The notes beneath the pieces were generated by a model that did no database searches, had not been told where the DNA came from, and saw nothing but the letters and a program-made list of their open reading frames with translations. Made by a program: the position numbers and the translations under genes. DNA of 64,000 nucleotides from JBAXXL01 sp037127915 (lineage in GTDB: Bacteria > Bacteroidota > Ignavibacteria > Kapaibacteriales > UBA2268): NCBI GenBank assembly GCA_037127915.1, contig JBAXXL010000018.1, positions 1 through 64,000 of the forward strand, written 5' to 3'. Of the stretch, positions 26,006 through 35,249 are shown piece by piece. Numbering within the stretch: position 1 is the first letter of the stretch; every line of letters begins with the position of its first letter.

Positions 26006-27781
26006 ATGACGATAAAAGATAAACTTGGATTGTTCCGCTCGGAAATGAAAAATCATAATCTGGCGGCATATATAATTCCTTCGAGTGACGCTCATATAAG
26101 TGAATATACGGCAGATTGCTGGAAATCTATCGAATGGATTTCGGGTTTCACCGGCGAAGCCGCTACTGTGGTTATCACAGAAACAAGTGCAAATCTTTGG
26201 GTAGATTCGCGGTTTTTTATTCAAGCTGAAAAGCAAATCGCCGGAACGGAATTTATTCTGCATAAATTAAAAATGCCAGGAGTGAAAGATTTTCCGGATT
26301 GGATAATGGAAAATATCAGCTCCGCCACAATGATTGGAATAGACGGCTACGTTTTTCAGGTTAATGCGGCAAAAAATTTAGAACGCTTGTTAAAACAAAA
26401 AAACATAGTTCTTGCTTATGAATTCGATATACCCGGAAAACTTTGGGAGTTTCGTCCCGAAATTCCTACAAATAAGATATTTCTTCAGGATGAAAAATAT
26501 TCGGGTGCAAGCGCTGAGAACAAAATCGGGCAAGTACGCCAAAAAATGCAAGCCGCCGGTGCAGATGTGCACATAATTGCAACATTGGACGACACTGCTT
26601 GGATTTTAAACATTCGCGGTAAAGACATAGAATGCAACCCGACTCCTATAGCCTATTCTGCGATTGAGCACGATAAAGCGTTGCTTTTTATCACGGAAAC
26701 CAAAGTTCCGAGCGAAGTTAGACGCTACCTCGAGAGCAGTGGTGTAGAAATCCACGATTATTATCAAATAGAGAACTATATCAAGAGTTTGGATGACGTA
26801 AAATTATTGCTCGACCCGGCTCGAATGAATTATAAATTATATAAAAATGTAAACGATAGCGTAAAAATAATCGAACAGATGAATCCTTCAACAAAATTGA
26901 AAGCGGTTAAAAACGCTGTCGAAATTAAAGGAATGAAAGCCGCGCTTCTGCGCGACGGTGCCGCGATGGTCAAGTTTTTCCATTGGCTGGAAAATAGTAT
27001 AGGAAAAGAAATTATTTCGGAAGTTTCCGCGGCTGAAAAAATGAAAGATTTCAGAGCGGAATCGAATATGTATCTGGGCGAAAGCTTCGAAACTATATCG
27101 GCATATAAAGCCAATGGTGCTATCGTTCATTATGTTGCCAATGAGGAAAACAATGCTACATTGGAGCCGGATGGATTTTTCCTCACCGATTCCGGTGGAC
27201 AATATTATGACGGTACAACCGATATAACGCGAATGATTCATCTTTCGGAACCAACCGAAATTGAAAAACTTGATTATACGAATATTTTACGCGGTGTTAT
27301 AGAACTTTCGATGGCGAAGTTTCCGAAAAACACCCGCGGTGCTCAACTCGATGTTTTAGCCCGCCAATATATTTGGAAAAATTCACAGAATTATATGCAC
27401 GGAACAGGCCACGGCGTAGGCTGTTTCCTGAATGTTCACGAAGGTCCTCAAAGTATCCGCATGGAAGAAAATCCAATAATTTTAGAACCAGGGATGATGA
27501 TTACCAATGAACCCGGACTTTACAAAGAAAATCAATATGGCGTCAGAATTGAAAATATAATTATGGTTGCCGAAGATATAACGAGCGAATTTGGAGATTT
27601 TTTCAAATTTGAGACGCTGACTTTATGTCCAATTGATTTAAAAGCCGTAAATTTGAATTTGATGAGCGGCGAACAGATAAAATGGCTTAACGATTATCAT
27701 CTTCGCGTTCGTGAAGAACTCGAACCATTGCTCGAAGGCGAGCTAAAAGAGTATTTGTATGAAAAAACAAGAGCGATATAG
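26006..27781 (+). CDS. Xaa-Pro aminopeptidase (aminopeptidase P, M24B)
   Basis: Removes the N-terminal residue from peptides with proline in second position, in the cytoplasm, with two metal ions. The 591-residue, three-domain length fits the long (eukaryote/Bacteroidota-type) aminopeptidase P. Two creatinase-like N-terminal domains precede the catalytic domain from about residue 310. Metal ligands are visible: the two Asp in GGQYYDGTTDIT (about 400-411), His in HGTGHGVG (about 468), Glu in TNEPGLY (about 502) and Glu in RIENIIM (about 515). It is divergent from the NatA-like gene and leads a tight gene run. Confidence 0.93.
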   Translation: MTIKDKLGLFRSEMKNHNLAAYIIPSSDAHISEYTADCWKSIEWISGFTGEAATVVITETSANLWVDSRFFIQAEKQIAGTEFILHKLKMPGVKDFPDWIMENISSATMIGIDGYVFQVNAAKNLERLLKQKNIVLAYEFDIPGKLWEFRPEIPTNKIFLQDEKYSGASAENKIGQVRQKMQAAGADVHIIATLDDTAWILNIRGKDIECNPTPIAYSAIEHDKALLFITETKVPSEVRRYLESSGVEIHDYYQIENYIKSLDDVKLLLDPARMNYKLYKNVNDSVKIIEQMNPSTKLKAVKNAVEIKGMKAALLRDGAAMVKFFHWLENSIGKEIISEVSAAEKMKDFRAESNMYLGESFETISAYKANGAIVHYVANEENNATLEPDGFFLTDSGGQYYDGTTDITRMIHLSEPTEIEKLDYTNILRGVIELSMAKFPKNTRGAQLDVLARQYIWKNSQNYMHGTGHGVGCFLNVHEGPQSIRMEENPIILEPGMMITNEPGLYKENQYGVRIENIIMVAEDITSEFGDFFKFETLTLCPIDLKAVNLNLMSGEQIKWLNDYHLRVREELEPLLEGELKEYLYEKTRAI

Positions 27782-27786
27782 AAGAT

Positions 27787-28317
27787 ATGGCAAAAACTAA
27801 GTTAACAATATTGAACAATGTTCCTATTAAAAAATATGCTATTTATATGGGTATGGGGATTTTGTTATGCCTGCTACAAATTTCGGCGGTAGGTTTAATA
27901 GCAATTGGTCCTTTAGTACCGGATTTGGTTTTGATTTTAGTCGTTTACATAGCTGTAAATGAAGGTAAATTTGCCGGACTTATAGCGGCTTTTGTGTTGG
28001 GATTGATGTTCGATTTTTTCACTTTGGATTTGATTGGTGTCAATATTTTAGCGAAATCAACTGCGGCTCTGCTGGCAGGATTTTTTCATAGAGAAGAGGG
28101 ACATAAACAAATAACAGCCGATTATAAGTTTTTGCTTGTTGTATTTTTATGCAGTTTCCTTCATAATAGCATTTATGGTATAATTAATATCAGCGCATAT
28201 AAAATGAATTTTGTACGTTTTTTCTTGGAATACGCCGTTGGCGCGTCTATATATACGGCCGCAATGGGGATATTCCCTTATGTTTATTCATCTAACAAAC
28301 AAGCTAAGGTAGTATAA
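27787..28317 (+). CDS. mreD: Rod shape-determining protein MreD
   Basis: A 176-residue membrane protein with five to six hydrophobic helices. LVPDLVLILVVYIAVNEGKF followed by GLMFDFFTLDLIGVN is the typical MreD pattern. MreD helps organise the elongation machinery for peptidoglycan in the inner membrane. Here it is apart from mreB, mreC and PBP2. Its stop overlaps the next start by one base (TAATG). Confidence 0.82.
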   Translation: MAKTKLTILNNVPIKKYAIYMGMGILLCLLQISAVGLIAIGPLVPDLVLILVVYIAVNEGKFAGLIAAFVLGLMFDFFTLDLIGVNILAKSTAALLAGFFHREEGHKQITADYKFLLVVFLCSFLHNSIYGIINISAYKMNFVRFFLEYAVGASIYTAAMGIFPYVYSSNKQAKVV

Positions 28318-28820
28318 TGAAAATATCAGTAAATTTTTTATCACTATTAATAATCTCGGCACTTGTGTTTTTACCGGCTTGCTACGAAAAATCCAGCATA
28401 GGTCCCGATAATTATACTAAAACTGATAATTTATTAAAAGCAACGATAGAAGGTGATATCGCATTGGATTTTACTGCTAAATCGATGAGCTATGGCAGGG
28501 TGAATTCATTTTCTAAATTTTCAGCTTCAATGATAGTGAATCCTTTTGAGATTTATTCCATCGAAATAAGTTTCCCCGATTCTGTGAATCATTATTCATT
28601 TGATTTATCCCAAACGGATACATTTACAAATTTCAAAGTATATTTCGGTAAATACGTTAAAGAGTATTTCTTCCGGAATGTAAAAGGAACAATAGATTTT
28701 GATAAAAGAAACCAAGACACAATGACGGGAGTATTTTCTTTTTTTGCAGAGGATTCACTGCTAAAAAAGTCAATAATAGTGAAAGACGGAACTTTCAAAT
28801 TTATCAAAAAGAAGGTGTAA
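28317..28820 (+). CDS. Hypothetical lipoprotein
   Basis: Not recognised. 167 residues with a lipoprotein signal (LPAC, Cys near residue 22) and a beta-rich body (IALDFTAKSMSYGRV, YSIEISFPDSVNHYSFDLS, GTFKFIKKK). The pattern is that of small envelope lipoproteins of the FCB group. It is coupled to mreD by a one-base overlap and followed one base later by an OB-fold protein, so these three are probably one transcript. Confidence 0.7.
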   Translation: MKISVNFLSLLIISALVFLPACYEKSSIGPDNYTKTDNLLKATIEGDIALDFTAKSMSYGRVNSFSKFSASMIVNPFEIYSIEISFPDSVNHYSFDLSQTDTFTNFKVYFGKYVKEYFFRNVKGTIDFDKRNQDTMTGVFSFFAEDSLLKKSIIVKDGTFKFIKKKV

Positions 28821-28821
28821 T

Positions 28822-29244
28822 ATGAAGAAACGTGTTATTTGGATTAGTCTTATAGGCATTGTTGTAGTTGCAGGCATAGTATTGATTTATATTTTCAATA
28901 AACCGAGAAATAGTGTTTCGGATTTGCCGACAGATTATACCGTAGAAGCTCCAAGATTGGTTGAAGAATTCAAAGCTGATGACGAAAAAGCAAACCAAAA
29001 ATATTTAGAGAAAGTAATCGAAGTCAGCGGGGTGATTGCCGAAATAAACATCAGCGATAATACTTCAGGCTCAAATTGTATATTACGTTTGACGAACGAA
29101 TTTTCAGGTGTTATTTGCGAATTTGAACCCGGCGAGGACAAAGAATTGAAAAATTATCAGATTGGTGATAATGCTACTATTAAAGGTAAATACAGCGGTT
29201 ATCTGATGGACGTTGTTTTAAATACTTGTGAAATCATAGAATAA
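28822..29244 (+). CDS. Membrane-anchored tRNA_anti-like (OB-fold) protein
   Basis: A 140-residue protein with an N-terminal helix (about 5-25) and an OB-fold of the tRNA_anti-like family: YLEKVIEVSGVIAEINIS, NCILRLTNEFSGVICEF, GDNATIKGKYSGYLMDVVL. Despite the family name no nucleic-acid role is established. The anchored domain should face the periplasm. The Cys in NCILRL and VICEF are a minor peculiarity. Confidence 0.75.
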   Translation: MKKRVIWISLIGIVVVAGIVLIYIFNKPRNSVSDLPTDYTVEAPRLVEEFKADDEKANQKYLEKVIEVSGVIAEINISDNTSGSNCILRLTNEFSGVICEFEPGEDKELKNYQIGDNATIKGKYSGYLMDVVLNTCEIIE

Positions 29245-29251
29245 TTATATA

Positions 29252-30007
29252 TTGAAGAATATTCCCATAATAATACTTTTGTTGCTTATGTTGACAGTCC
29301 CGTCGAAATCCCAAGGATTCAACTGGGAGTTTTCGCCGAGTATGCCGGCTCCATACCCCGATTTTTATTTGGGCTTGAATTTAGCGGTGCAAAATAATTT
29401 TAATTCTGGAAAATATACTTTTACCGAAAACTATGTGCCGTGTTGCGAGTTCACAAAAGGAAGTGGAAATGGTTTTAATATTGGCTTAGGGGCTGAAAAA
29501 TGGTTCCAAGGATCGTGGGCGGCAGGTATTAAAGCTGGATATTCGCTTTATTCAAATACATTTACAACACAAAACACATATCCGCGAGTGGATTATAATG
29601 TAACATATCAATTGGATTTCAATTCCAGTTACTCATATCTTTCATTTGAATTATTCTACAAAAAACGAATTGCCGATTACCATCTTAATGTTACCGGTTC
29701 TTTAAAAACGGATATTTTAATAAACCAGAGCAATGATTTTTCGGAATCCATAATTGCTCCGAAAGACGAAGAATACGTTGATGGCACTACAAAAAGAACT
29801 ATAGCCAATGGTGCTATTGCTCCCTTAAATAGCCTTGTATTAATCCCAACAGTCGGGGTAGGTTATGATATCAGCTTGAACAGAGGTAAATTTCTTAGTT
29901 TTAACATCTACAGTGAACTGCCGCTAATGAGTTTAGTGAACCAAGGTTCTTGGCGGCGTTGGTCTGTGGGAGCAGATTTTTTACTGTATTATGGAATTTT
30001 TCTCTAA
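29252..30007 (+). CDS. Outer-membrane beta-barrel protein
   Basis: A 251-residue exported protein. The only start that preserves the signal peptide (MKNIPIIILLLLMLTVPSKS) is a TTG seven bases after the previous stop. The body alternates polar and aromatic residues (FNIGLGAEKWFQGSWAAGIK, YQLDFNSSYSYLSFELFYKK, FLSFNIYSELPLMSLV) and ends with strands typical of OmpW/OmpA-like small barrels. No specific family is recognised. Confidence 0.68.
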   Translation: MKNIPIIILLLLMLTVPSKSQGFNWEFSPSMPAPYPDFYLGLNLAVQNNFNSGKYTFTENYVPCCEFTKGSGNGFNIGLGAEKWFQGSWAAGIKAGYSLYSNTFTTQNTYPRVDYNVTYQLDFNSSYSYLSFELFYKKRIADYHLNVTGSLKTDILINQSNDFSESIIAPKDEEYVDGTTKRTIANGAIAPLNSLVLIPTVGVGYDISLNRGKFLSFNIYSELPLMSLVNQGSWRRWSVGADFLLYYGIFL

Positions 30008-30057
30008 AATTTTAGTAATTTTGAAAAAGTATTTATTAATATTTATAAAGTTAGAAA

Positions 30058-30720
30058 ATGCAATTATATCTTGATACTGCAAATATTGAACATATACGCT
30101 ATGTAGCAGGTTTGGGGTTTATCTCCGGCATAACAACCAATCCCTCATTGCTTGCTAAGGAAGACCCTAGCGTTGACATAAAAGAGAGGATATTGGAAAT
30201 TCACAGCTTAGTAGGCGGTCATCTATCGGTAGAAGTAAATTCTATAATCAAAGATGAAATGGTTCGCGAAGCTGAAGAAATCATAAAATGGTTCCCGCAA
30301 GCAACCATTAAATTACCTATAATAGAAAATGGCTTAGCGGCATGTGCTGAGTTATCCAAAAGAGGCATTCCAACGAATGTTACGTTGGTATTCAGTCCGA
30401 CTCAAGCAATAGCGGCGGCAAATGCGGGCGCAACTTATGTATCGGTGTTTATGGGCCGTTTAGACGACGTAGCTATTAACAGCGAAGCAGTACTGAACGA
30501 TATTTGTAATATTTGGGATGTTCACGGTTACGAATCATTGATTATTGCCGCATCTATCCGTTCACCAATACACCTGACACAAGCCGCATTGGCTGGTGCC
30601 GATATTGCTACTGTGCCGTACAATGTATTGATGCAGTCACTTAAACACCCTTTGACTGATAAAGGTGTGCAAATGTTCATTGACGACCATAAAAAAATGT
30701 TAGCCGCGAAAAAGGCATAG
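30058..30720 (+). CDS. Transaldolase / fructose-6-phosphate aldolase (TalC type)
   Basis: A 220-residue TIM-barrel enzyme of the small transaldolase family that transfers a dihydroxyacetone unit between sugar phosphates in the non-oxidative pentose-phosphate pathway. FLDTAN-like start (MQLYLDTANIEHIRY), SGITTNPSLLAKE and the Schiff-base Lys in ATIKLPII (about residue 86) are present, as is GRLDD. Length fits TalC. Whether it is a transaldolase or an aldolase cannot be decided from sequence. Confidence 0.9.
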   Translation: MQLYLDTANIEHIRYVAGLGFISGITTNPSLLAKEDPSVDIKERILEIHSLVGGHLSVEVNSIIKDEMVREAEEIIKWFPQATIKLPIIENGLAACAELSKRGIPTNVTLVFSPTQAIAAANAGATYVSVFMGRLDDVAINSEAVLNDICNIWDVHGYESLIIAASIRSPIHLTQAALAGADIATVPYNVLMQSLKHPLTDKGVQMFIDDHKKMLAAKKA

Positions 30721-30745
30721 TGATAAGTAATCGCGGATTTGATTT

Positions 30746-31327
30746 ATGTATGAATTAAGCCCGGATATATTAATCTCTGGATATTCTAACGGATATTTTC
30801 CAATGGCGGAGGGTGATACTAATGAAATTTATTGGTATTCCCCCGACGAAAGAGCAATTTTTCCGATTGACGACATCAAATTTGCGAAATCGTTAATGAA
30901 AAAGATTCGACGAAACGAATTTGAGTTTGCTATAGACCGGAATTTTGAAGCCACGATAAGAGCTTGTGCGCAAACGCACGAACAAACCTGGATTTCAGAA
31001 GAAATTATATCGGCTTATGTTAGGTTATTTGAAATAGGATTTGCCCATTCCGTAGAAACTTATATAGACGGCAATTTAGTCGGTGGTCTTTACGGTGTGG
31101 CTATAGGCGGTGCATTCTTCGGCGAGTCAATGTTCAATCTTGCAACCGATGCTTCGAAAGCCGCTTTTTACTATTTAGTTCAGAATTTGCGAGCGCGTGG
31201 TTATGAATTACTCGACTCGCAGTTTCTGAACGATTTTACTGAGCAATTGGGCGCTATTGAAATTCCCAAAAGCGTATATTTGTATTTACTTGAAAACGCA
31301 TTGAAAAAAAATTGTATATTTAATTGA
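30746..31327 (+). CDS. aat: Leucyl/phenylalanyl-tRNA-protein transferase
   Basis: Adds Leu or Phe from aminoacyl-tRNA to proteins with N-terminal Lys/Arg, marking them for ClpS/ClpAP. Family motifs: SGYSNGYFPMAEG, IYWYSPDERAIFPID, TWISEEIISAYVRL, VGGLYGVAIGGAFFGESMF and LLDSQFLNDFTEQLGA. At 193 residues it lacks some N-terminal length of E. coli Aat, as is common outside Proteobacteria. No clpS or clpA lies in the window. Confidence 0.93.
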   Translation: MYELSPDILISGYSNGYFPMAEGDTNEIYWYSPDERAIFPIDDIKFAKSLMKKIRRNEFEFAIDRNFEATIRACAQTHEQTWISEEIISAYVRLFEIGFAHSVETYIDGNLVGGLYGVAIGGAFFGESMFNLATDASKAAFYYLVQNLRARGYELLDSQFLNDFTEQLGAIEIPKSVYLYLLENALKKNCIFN

Positions 31328-31334
31328 TAAAAAT

Positions 31335-31889
31335 ATGAAAACTAAAAAACTATTTGTATCCTTATTGTATCTCGGATTTATTGTCTGGTTTGGTGCAAGT
31401 TTCTCTCGTACAATTATAGCTTATGATATGTTCGTACCATTTAGCCCTGATATGTTGCTAAAAGCGGGATATACAAGTTATACATTATTCCACTCGGTGT
31501 ATCTTTATATGTCGGTATCGCTATATTCATATATTGGATACTTCGTATTTTTAGTTTCCGGCATCGTACTTTTTTTTGGTACTAAGCCAAACTTTAAAAA
31601 ACGAGGATGGCTCTTTATAGCAGTAGCATTAGTGCTTTTAGCCTTTCCGTATGAAGTATTCAAAGGATATTATGATGCTAAATTAGCTATTGCAATCTAC
31701 CTTGGCGGGCTAACGGAATTTTACAGCACCACCGTTTTAGATTGTTTCTTAGATATTTACAGAAATCCATATTACTCGCTTTGGGCAAGTTTATCATTCT
31801 TAGCAAATCTAACAGCTTTCCTATTTTGCGTATGGAAGCCATTAGATTTGGAAAAGGAAAAAAAGTTAGATGATACAGAAATTTTATAG
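31335..31889 (+). CDS. Hypothetical four-helix membrane protein
   Basis: Not recognised. 184 residues with about four membrane helices (10-27, 57-82, 93-110, 145-168) and short charged ends (KKRGW, EKEKKLDD). It starts eight bases after aat, and its 3' end overlaps the next gene by 20 bases, so it belongs to the same transcription unit. No motif suggests a function. Confidence 0.68.
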   Translation: MKTKKLFVSLLYLGFIVWFGASFSRTIIAYDMFVPFSPDMLLKAGYTSYTLFHSVYLYMSVSLYSYIGYFVFLVSGIVLFFGTKPNFKKRGWLFIAVALVLLAFPYEVFKGYYDAKLAIAIYLGGLTEFYSTTVLDCFLDIYRNPYYSLWASLSFLANLTAFLFCVWKPLDLEKEKKLDDTEIL

Positions 31890-32280
31890 AACACATAGAT
31901 TATTGCTTATTATCGGATTAGTTTCAATAATTATTGGGCTTCAGGCTTGCGATACGACAGGTCCCGATATTAGTGCTATAGTGTTTCCCGAAAAGGATGT
32001 TTCTTATATGCATCAGGTTGAGCCATTTATGAAATATAATTGCTCGTATTTGGGTTGCCACGGAATTAATTCACCCGGCGAAGAGCTGAGCGATTATAAT
32101 TATCTGCTTGCCGCAAACAGCTATATTTTCCCCGGAAATCCCGATGCCAGTTTGGTTATTCAGATTTTAGAAAAGCGTCTGCCGCATCCGGCTAACTACC
32201 CGATATATTTTGGCAATATAACCGCCAATCAAATTAAAGGTATGAGAATCTGGATTGCTGAAGGCGCCTCGAACAATTAG
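31870..32280 (+). CDS. Lipoprotein with CX4CH haem-like motif
   Basis: A 136-residue lipoprotein (LQAC). After a short linker it has VEPFMKYNCSYLGCHG, i.e. Cys-x4-Cys-His, then a region ending TANQIKGMRIWIAEGA. This plan matches the 'Planctomycete cytochrome c' (PSCyt1) type of small domain, where CxxCH is stretched to CX4CH. Haem binding is inferred. No methionine ligand is obvious. It overlaps the previous gene by 20 bases and shares the four bases TTAG with the convergent gene's stop. Confidence 0.65.
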   Translation: MIQKFYRTHRLLLIIGLVSIIIGLQACDTTGPDISAIVFPEKDVSYMHQVEPFMKYNCSYLGCHGINSPGEELSDYNYLLAANSYIFPGNPDASLVIQILEKRLPHPANYPIYFGNITANQIKGMRIWIAEGASNN

Positions 32281-32906
32281 ACATTTTTCAATTTCTGAGC
32301 TGTCAGTTTCCCTTGCGATAGCGAGAACAACTGGCTGATAAACAAACCTGCTTTAGAAATTGGAATGTCGGCTAAGAACTCAATTTTATCGGTATATTGC
32401 TCGTCATAGCGGACAGCATATTCATCGAGCATACGCTTGGCGAATGATAATTCTTCGTAAGAGCAAGTCAGCGAAAGCGATTCTGTGCGGTGAATTATTT
32501 TGGGAGTACACAGTTTCAGCGCTTCTTCAGCAGATTCGGAATAAGCGCGAACTAACCCGCCGACGCCCAGTTTCGTTCCACCATAATATCTTGTAACCAC
32601 CACCGTTACATCCTGAAAATTATATTTATCCAATGTAAACAATATCGGCTTACCAGCCGAACCCGCAGGTTCGCCATCGTCCGCGGCACGGAATAAATTT
32701 CCGTCCCATCCGATTCTGTACGCATAGCAATTGTGCGTTGCATCGAAATACTCCGCCCGCATTTGTTCAAGAAACTTCGCGGAGGCTTCTAAATCGGCAG
32801 TTGGGGCAACAGTTGCAACAAATCGCGAACCCTTGACCTTGATTTCCGCACGCTTTACATCTTCGATTGTGTAATAAGTATCTATGTCTTTTGGATAAAA
32901 TTCCAT
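32277..32906 (-). CDS. YigZ/IMPACT family protein
   Basis: A 209-residue member of the IMPACT/YigZ family: ATHNCYAYRIG, DDGEPAGSAGKPIL and VVTRYYGGTKLGVGGLVRAY are diagnostic, and a DUF1949-like C-terminal domain follows (about 135-205). The eukaryotic relative regulates Gcn2; the bacterial role is unclear and may involve ribosome or RNA binding. The gene is convergent with the CX4CH lipoprotein, overlapping by four bases. Confidence 0.9.
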   Translation of the reverse strand: MEFYPKDIDTYYTIEDVKRAEIKVKGSRFVATVAPTADLEASAKFLEQMRAEYFDATHNCYAYRIGWDGNLFRAADDGEPAGSAGKPILFTLDKYNFQDVTVVVTRYYGGTKLGVGGLVRAYSESAEEALKLCTPKIIHRTESLSLTCSYEELSFAKRMLDEYAVRYDEQYTDKIEFLADIPISKAGLFISQLFSLSQGKLTAQKLKNV

Positions 32907-33007
32907 TAAAGTTCTATTATGAATTTGAAATTACATCATTGGTATAATGTAAAATTACGGTATAAAATTGTTTTAGCAAAAAACAAATAGAATTAAAATT
33001 AAACATG

Positions 33008-33041
33008 AGGTCATTCAGAGCGAAGCGAAGAATCCATCTTC
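33008..33041 (-). repeat. GATGGATTC-type repeat copy
   Basis: A diverged copy (gaggtcattcagagcgaag, then cgaagaatccatctt) of the element found at 5057, 24785 and 41727. It lies between two minus-strand genes. Confidence 0.55.
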
Positions 33042-33079
33042 AAAAAGTTATAAATTATAAGTTATGAGTTATAATTATA

Positions 33080-33102
33080 AAGACGACCCAGTGGGTCGTC
33101 TT
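33080..33102 (-). terminator. Hairpin of a gene-end element
   Basis: Perfect 11-base arms AAGACGACCCA and TGGGTCGTCTT. On the minus strand it follows the WD40 gene stop after the spacer 'tttataaagttgaaagttcg'. The same spacer plus a different hairpin follows pepT (43627-43688), and the spacer follows the gene at 35630. Confidence 0.6.
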
Positions 33103-33143
33103 CTCTTTAAAAACTTTACGAACTTTCAACTTTATAAACTGTA

Positions 33144-35249
33144 TTACATTTTTACAAATTTCGCTGTTTCACCGTCCGCTTTCACAAAATACATCCCTTT
33201 CGGCAATTTAGATATATTGATCCGTAGTGGCACGGCGTGCCGTGCCGAAACAGCCATCACCTTTTCACCGAGTGTGTTGTAGATTTGGATTACATCAGTA
33301 CCAGATGGAGTCCATCTTGAAGATGGGCTCCACCTTTCGATCTTTACCGTAATAAAATCACCAGCAGGATTTGGTGAAATGCTTAAAGTGTTTCCTTCTT
33401 CTTCTGTTGATTCTTTAACTGCATTTGGTTCAATATTCCAAATTCGTATTGTGCCGTCTGCACTACCGCTTGCTAATTTTGTACCGTCAGGACTAAAAGT
33501 AATATCTGAAATATAAGAATTATGACCCAAAAAAGATTTTATTAATGTTCCGGAGTCTACATCCCAAAGTTGTACCGCATAATCATTGCTCCCGCAACTT
33601 GCAATTAAGTTTCCATCCGGACTAAATGTAACACAATTAAGGCTGGATTTCGGAATAGAAATATCTTGGATTTCATCACCTGTGTTGACATCCCAGATTT
33701 TAATTGCGTCATCGTAGAATCCACCTGCGATTTTTGTTCCCGTTGGATTGAAGCATATACTTAAAGGGTTACTTGTATTTTCCCAAAGATCTCTGATTTC
33801 AATACCGGTATTAAGATCCCAAATTCTGATTGACCTATTATTATTTCCACTCGCCAGTATATTGCCGTCCGGACTGAAACAGAGATTGTTATTAGTGGAA
33901 CTTTGAGCATTTATTGCAAGAATTTCAATACCCATATTAACATCCCAAATTTTAATTGTATCTCCACTGCTAGCAATTTTATTCCCATCCTGACTATAAC
34001 TTATAGAAGAAATATGTGAATCATGTCCGGTTATTGTTTTTATTTTTTGTCCTTTAATGACATCCCATATTTCAATTTCTCCAGTATAAGGACCTCCAAC
34101 TGCAAATTTAGTTTCATCGGAACTATATGCCAAGCAACTATTATAACGATTGTAATTACAATATACAATGGATTTAATCAATTTTGTTGATATTAGATCC
34201 CAGATTTGAAAAATTTCCTTTTTACCACTCGTTTCACAAGCCAATTTATCGCCATTATCGTTGAAATTAATACTTTTTATAGGGTCTGTATGACCGATTA
34301 GAGTATTAAGCAATCCTTCAGTATAAGAATCCCAAAGTTTTATTGTGTTATCTTCACTACCGCTTACTATTTTTATCCCATCGGGACTATAATGTACGCT
34401 ATGAATCATGTCCGTATGTCCACTAAAGGTATGAATTATGGCTCCCGATTCGATATCCCACACCGTAGCATTATTATCATAACTACCAGCGACTATAGTT
34501 TTACCATCAGGACTATAATCTAAACAGTAGATATGTGAGGTATCACCTTTTATCGCTAGAGTTTTGGATATTTTTCCCGAATCTAACTCATAAATATAGA
34601 TCGAATGAAAAAGAGAACCTATGGCTATTTGATTTCCATTTGGGTTAAAATCTAAACAAATAGGCACAATCGTACCATTTAGCGTTGCAATTTTTATTCC
34701 TGAACTAATATTCCAAACACAAAAAGAAACCGTATTGCATTCGGCTAATTTACTTCCATCGGGACTATAAGCAATATCATATACATCGGATTCTTTTTTT
34801 GAAAGATTTTTAACTAATTCTTGTGTATTTACATTCCAAATGTTAACTGCGCGACCACCTCCGGTTGCTATTTCAGTTCCATCAGGGCTAAATTTAATAG
34901 TTCTAATTTTATCTTTGTGTAAGATTGTTCCGATTTCAGCTCCGGTCTTTATGTCCCAAATTTTTGCTGTACTGTCGGAGATTCCTCCTGCTATTTTAGT
35001 TCCATCAGGACTAAAAGCAATAGTATATACGTATCCAGTATTTTCTCTTATACTAAATAATGTATCGCCACTAGCAATATCCCAAATAAAAATTCCACCG
35101 CTACCACAAGAAGCCAATTTCGTTCCATCAGGACTAAAAATCACTTGTTTCAATGAACCAAATCCTAGGATTTCAAAATCTTTTGCTTTGACTTCATAAA
35201 TAATCAGCATAGAGAATAAAACAACAAATAGAATAAAAACTTTCTTCAT
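33144..35249 (-). CDS. T9SS-exported 14-repeat WD40 protein
   Basis: A 701-residue secreted protein. Signal peptide MKKVFILFVVLFSMLIIYEVKA; I count fourteen WD40 repeats (e.g. FSPDGTKLASCGSGGIFIWD, YSPDGIKIVSGSEDNTIKLW), enough for two seven-bladed propellers; the C-terminal 85 residues are a sorting domain (SISPNPAGDFITV ... GETAKFVKM). Two palindromes lie in frame in that domain: one encodes ARHAVPLR (33229-33246), the other WSPSSRWTPSG (33306-33332). Start chosen at the ATG with AAGG seven bases upstream. Probably a surface scaffold for protein contacts; partner unknown. Confidence 0.88.
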   Translation of the reverse strand: MKKVFILFVVLFSMLIIYEVKAKDFEILGFGSLKQVIFSPDGTKLASCGSGGIFIWDIASGDTLFSIRENTGYVYTIAFSPDGTKIAGGISDSTAKIWDIKTGAEIGTILHKDKIRTIKFSPDGTEIATGGGRAVNIWNVNTQELVKNLSKKESDVYDIAYSPDGSKLAECNTVSFCVWNISSGIKIATLNGTIVPICLDFNPNGNQIAIGSLFHSIYIYELDSGKISKTLAIKGDTSHIYCLDYSPDGKTIVAGSYDNNATVWDIESGAIIHTFSGHTDMIHSVHYSPDGIKIVSGSEDNTIKLWDSYTEGLLNTLIGHTDPIKSINFNDNGDKLACETSGKKEIFQIWDLISTKLIKSIVYCNYNRYNSCLAYSSDETKFAVGGPYTGEIEIWDVIKGQKIKTITGHDSHISSISYSQDGNKIASSGDTIKIWDVNMGIEILAINAQSSTNNNLCFSPDGNILASGNNNRSIRIWDLNTGIEIRDLWENTSNPLSICFNPTGTKIAGGFYDDAIKIWDVNTGDEIQDISIPKSSLNCVTFSPDGNLIASCGSNDYAVQLWDVDSGTLIKSFLGHNSYISDITFSPDGTKLASGSADGTIRIWNIEPNAVKESTEEEGNTLSISPNPAGDFITVKIERWSPSSRWTPSGTDVIQIYNTLGEKVMAVSARHAVPLRINISKLPKGMYFVKADGETAKFVKM
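33229..33246 (-). repeat. In-frame palindrome in sorting domain
   Basis: GGCACGGC...GCCGTGCC, flanked by GTAGT on the 5' side of the plus strand. It encodes ARHAV between two sorting-domain strands. Equivalent palindromes lie in four other T9SS genes. Confidence 0.8.
33306..33332 (-). repeat. Second in-frame palindrome in the same domain
   Basis: Arms TGGAGTCCATCTT and AAGATGGGCTCCA with one mismatch. It encodes an insertion (SSRWTPSG region) that the other sorting domains lack. The phrase AAGATGGACTCCACCTT occurs non-coding at 22993. Confidence 0.7.

Noticed and set aside
26888..27241. 117-codon frame antisense to aminopeptidase P
   Set aside because: Lies wholly inside a well-supported enzyme gene and has no family features.
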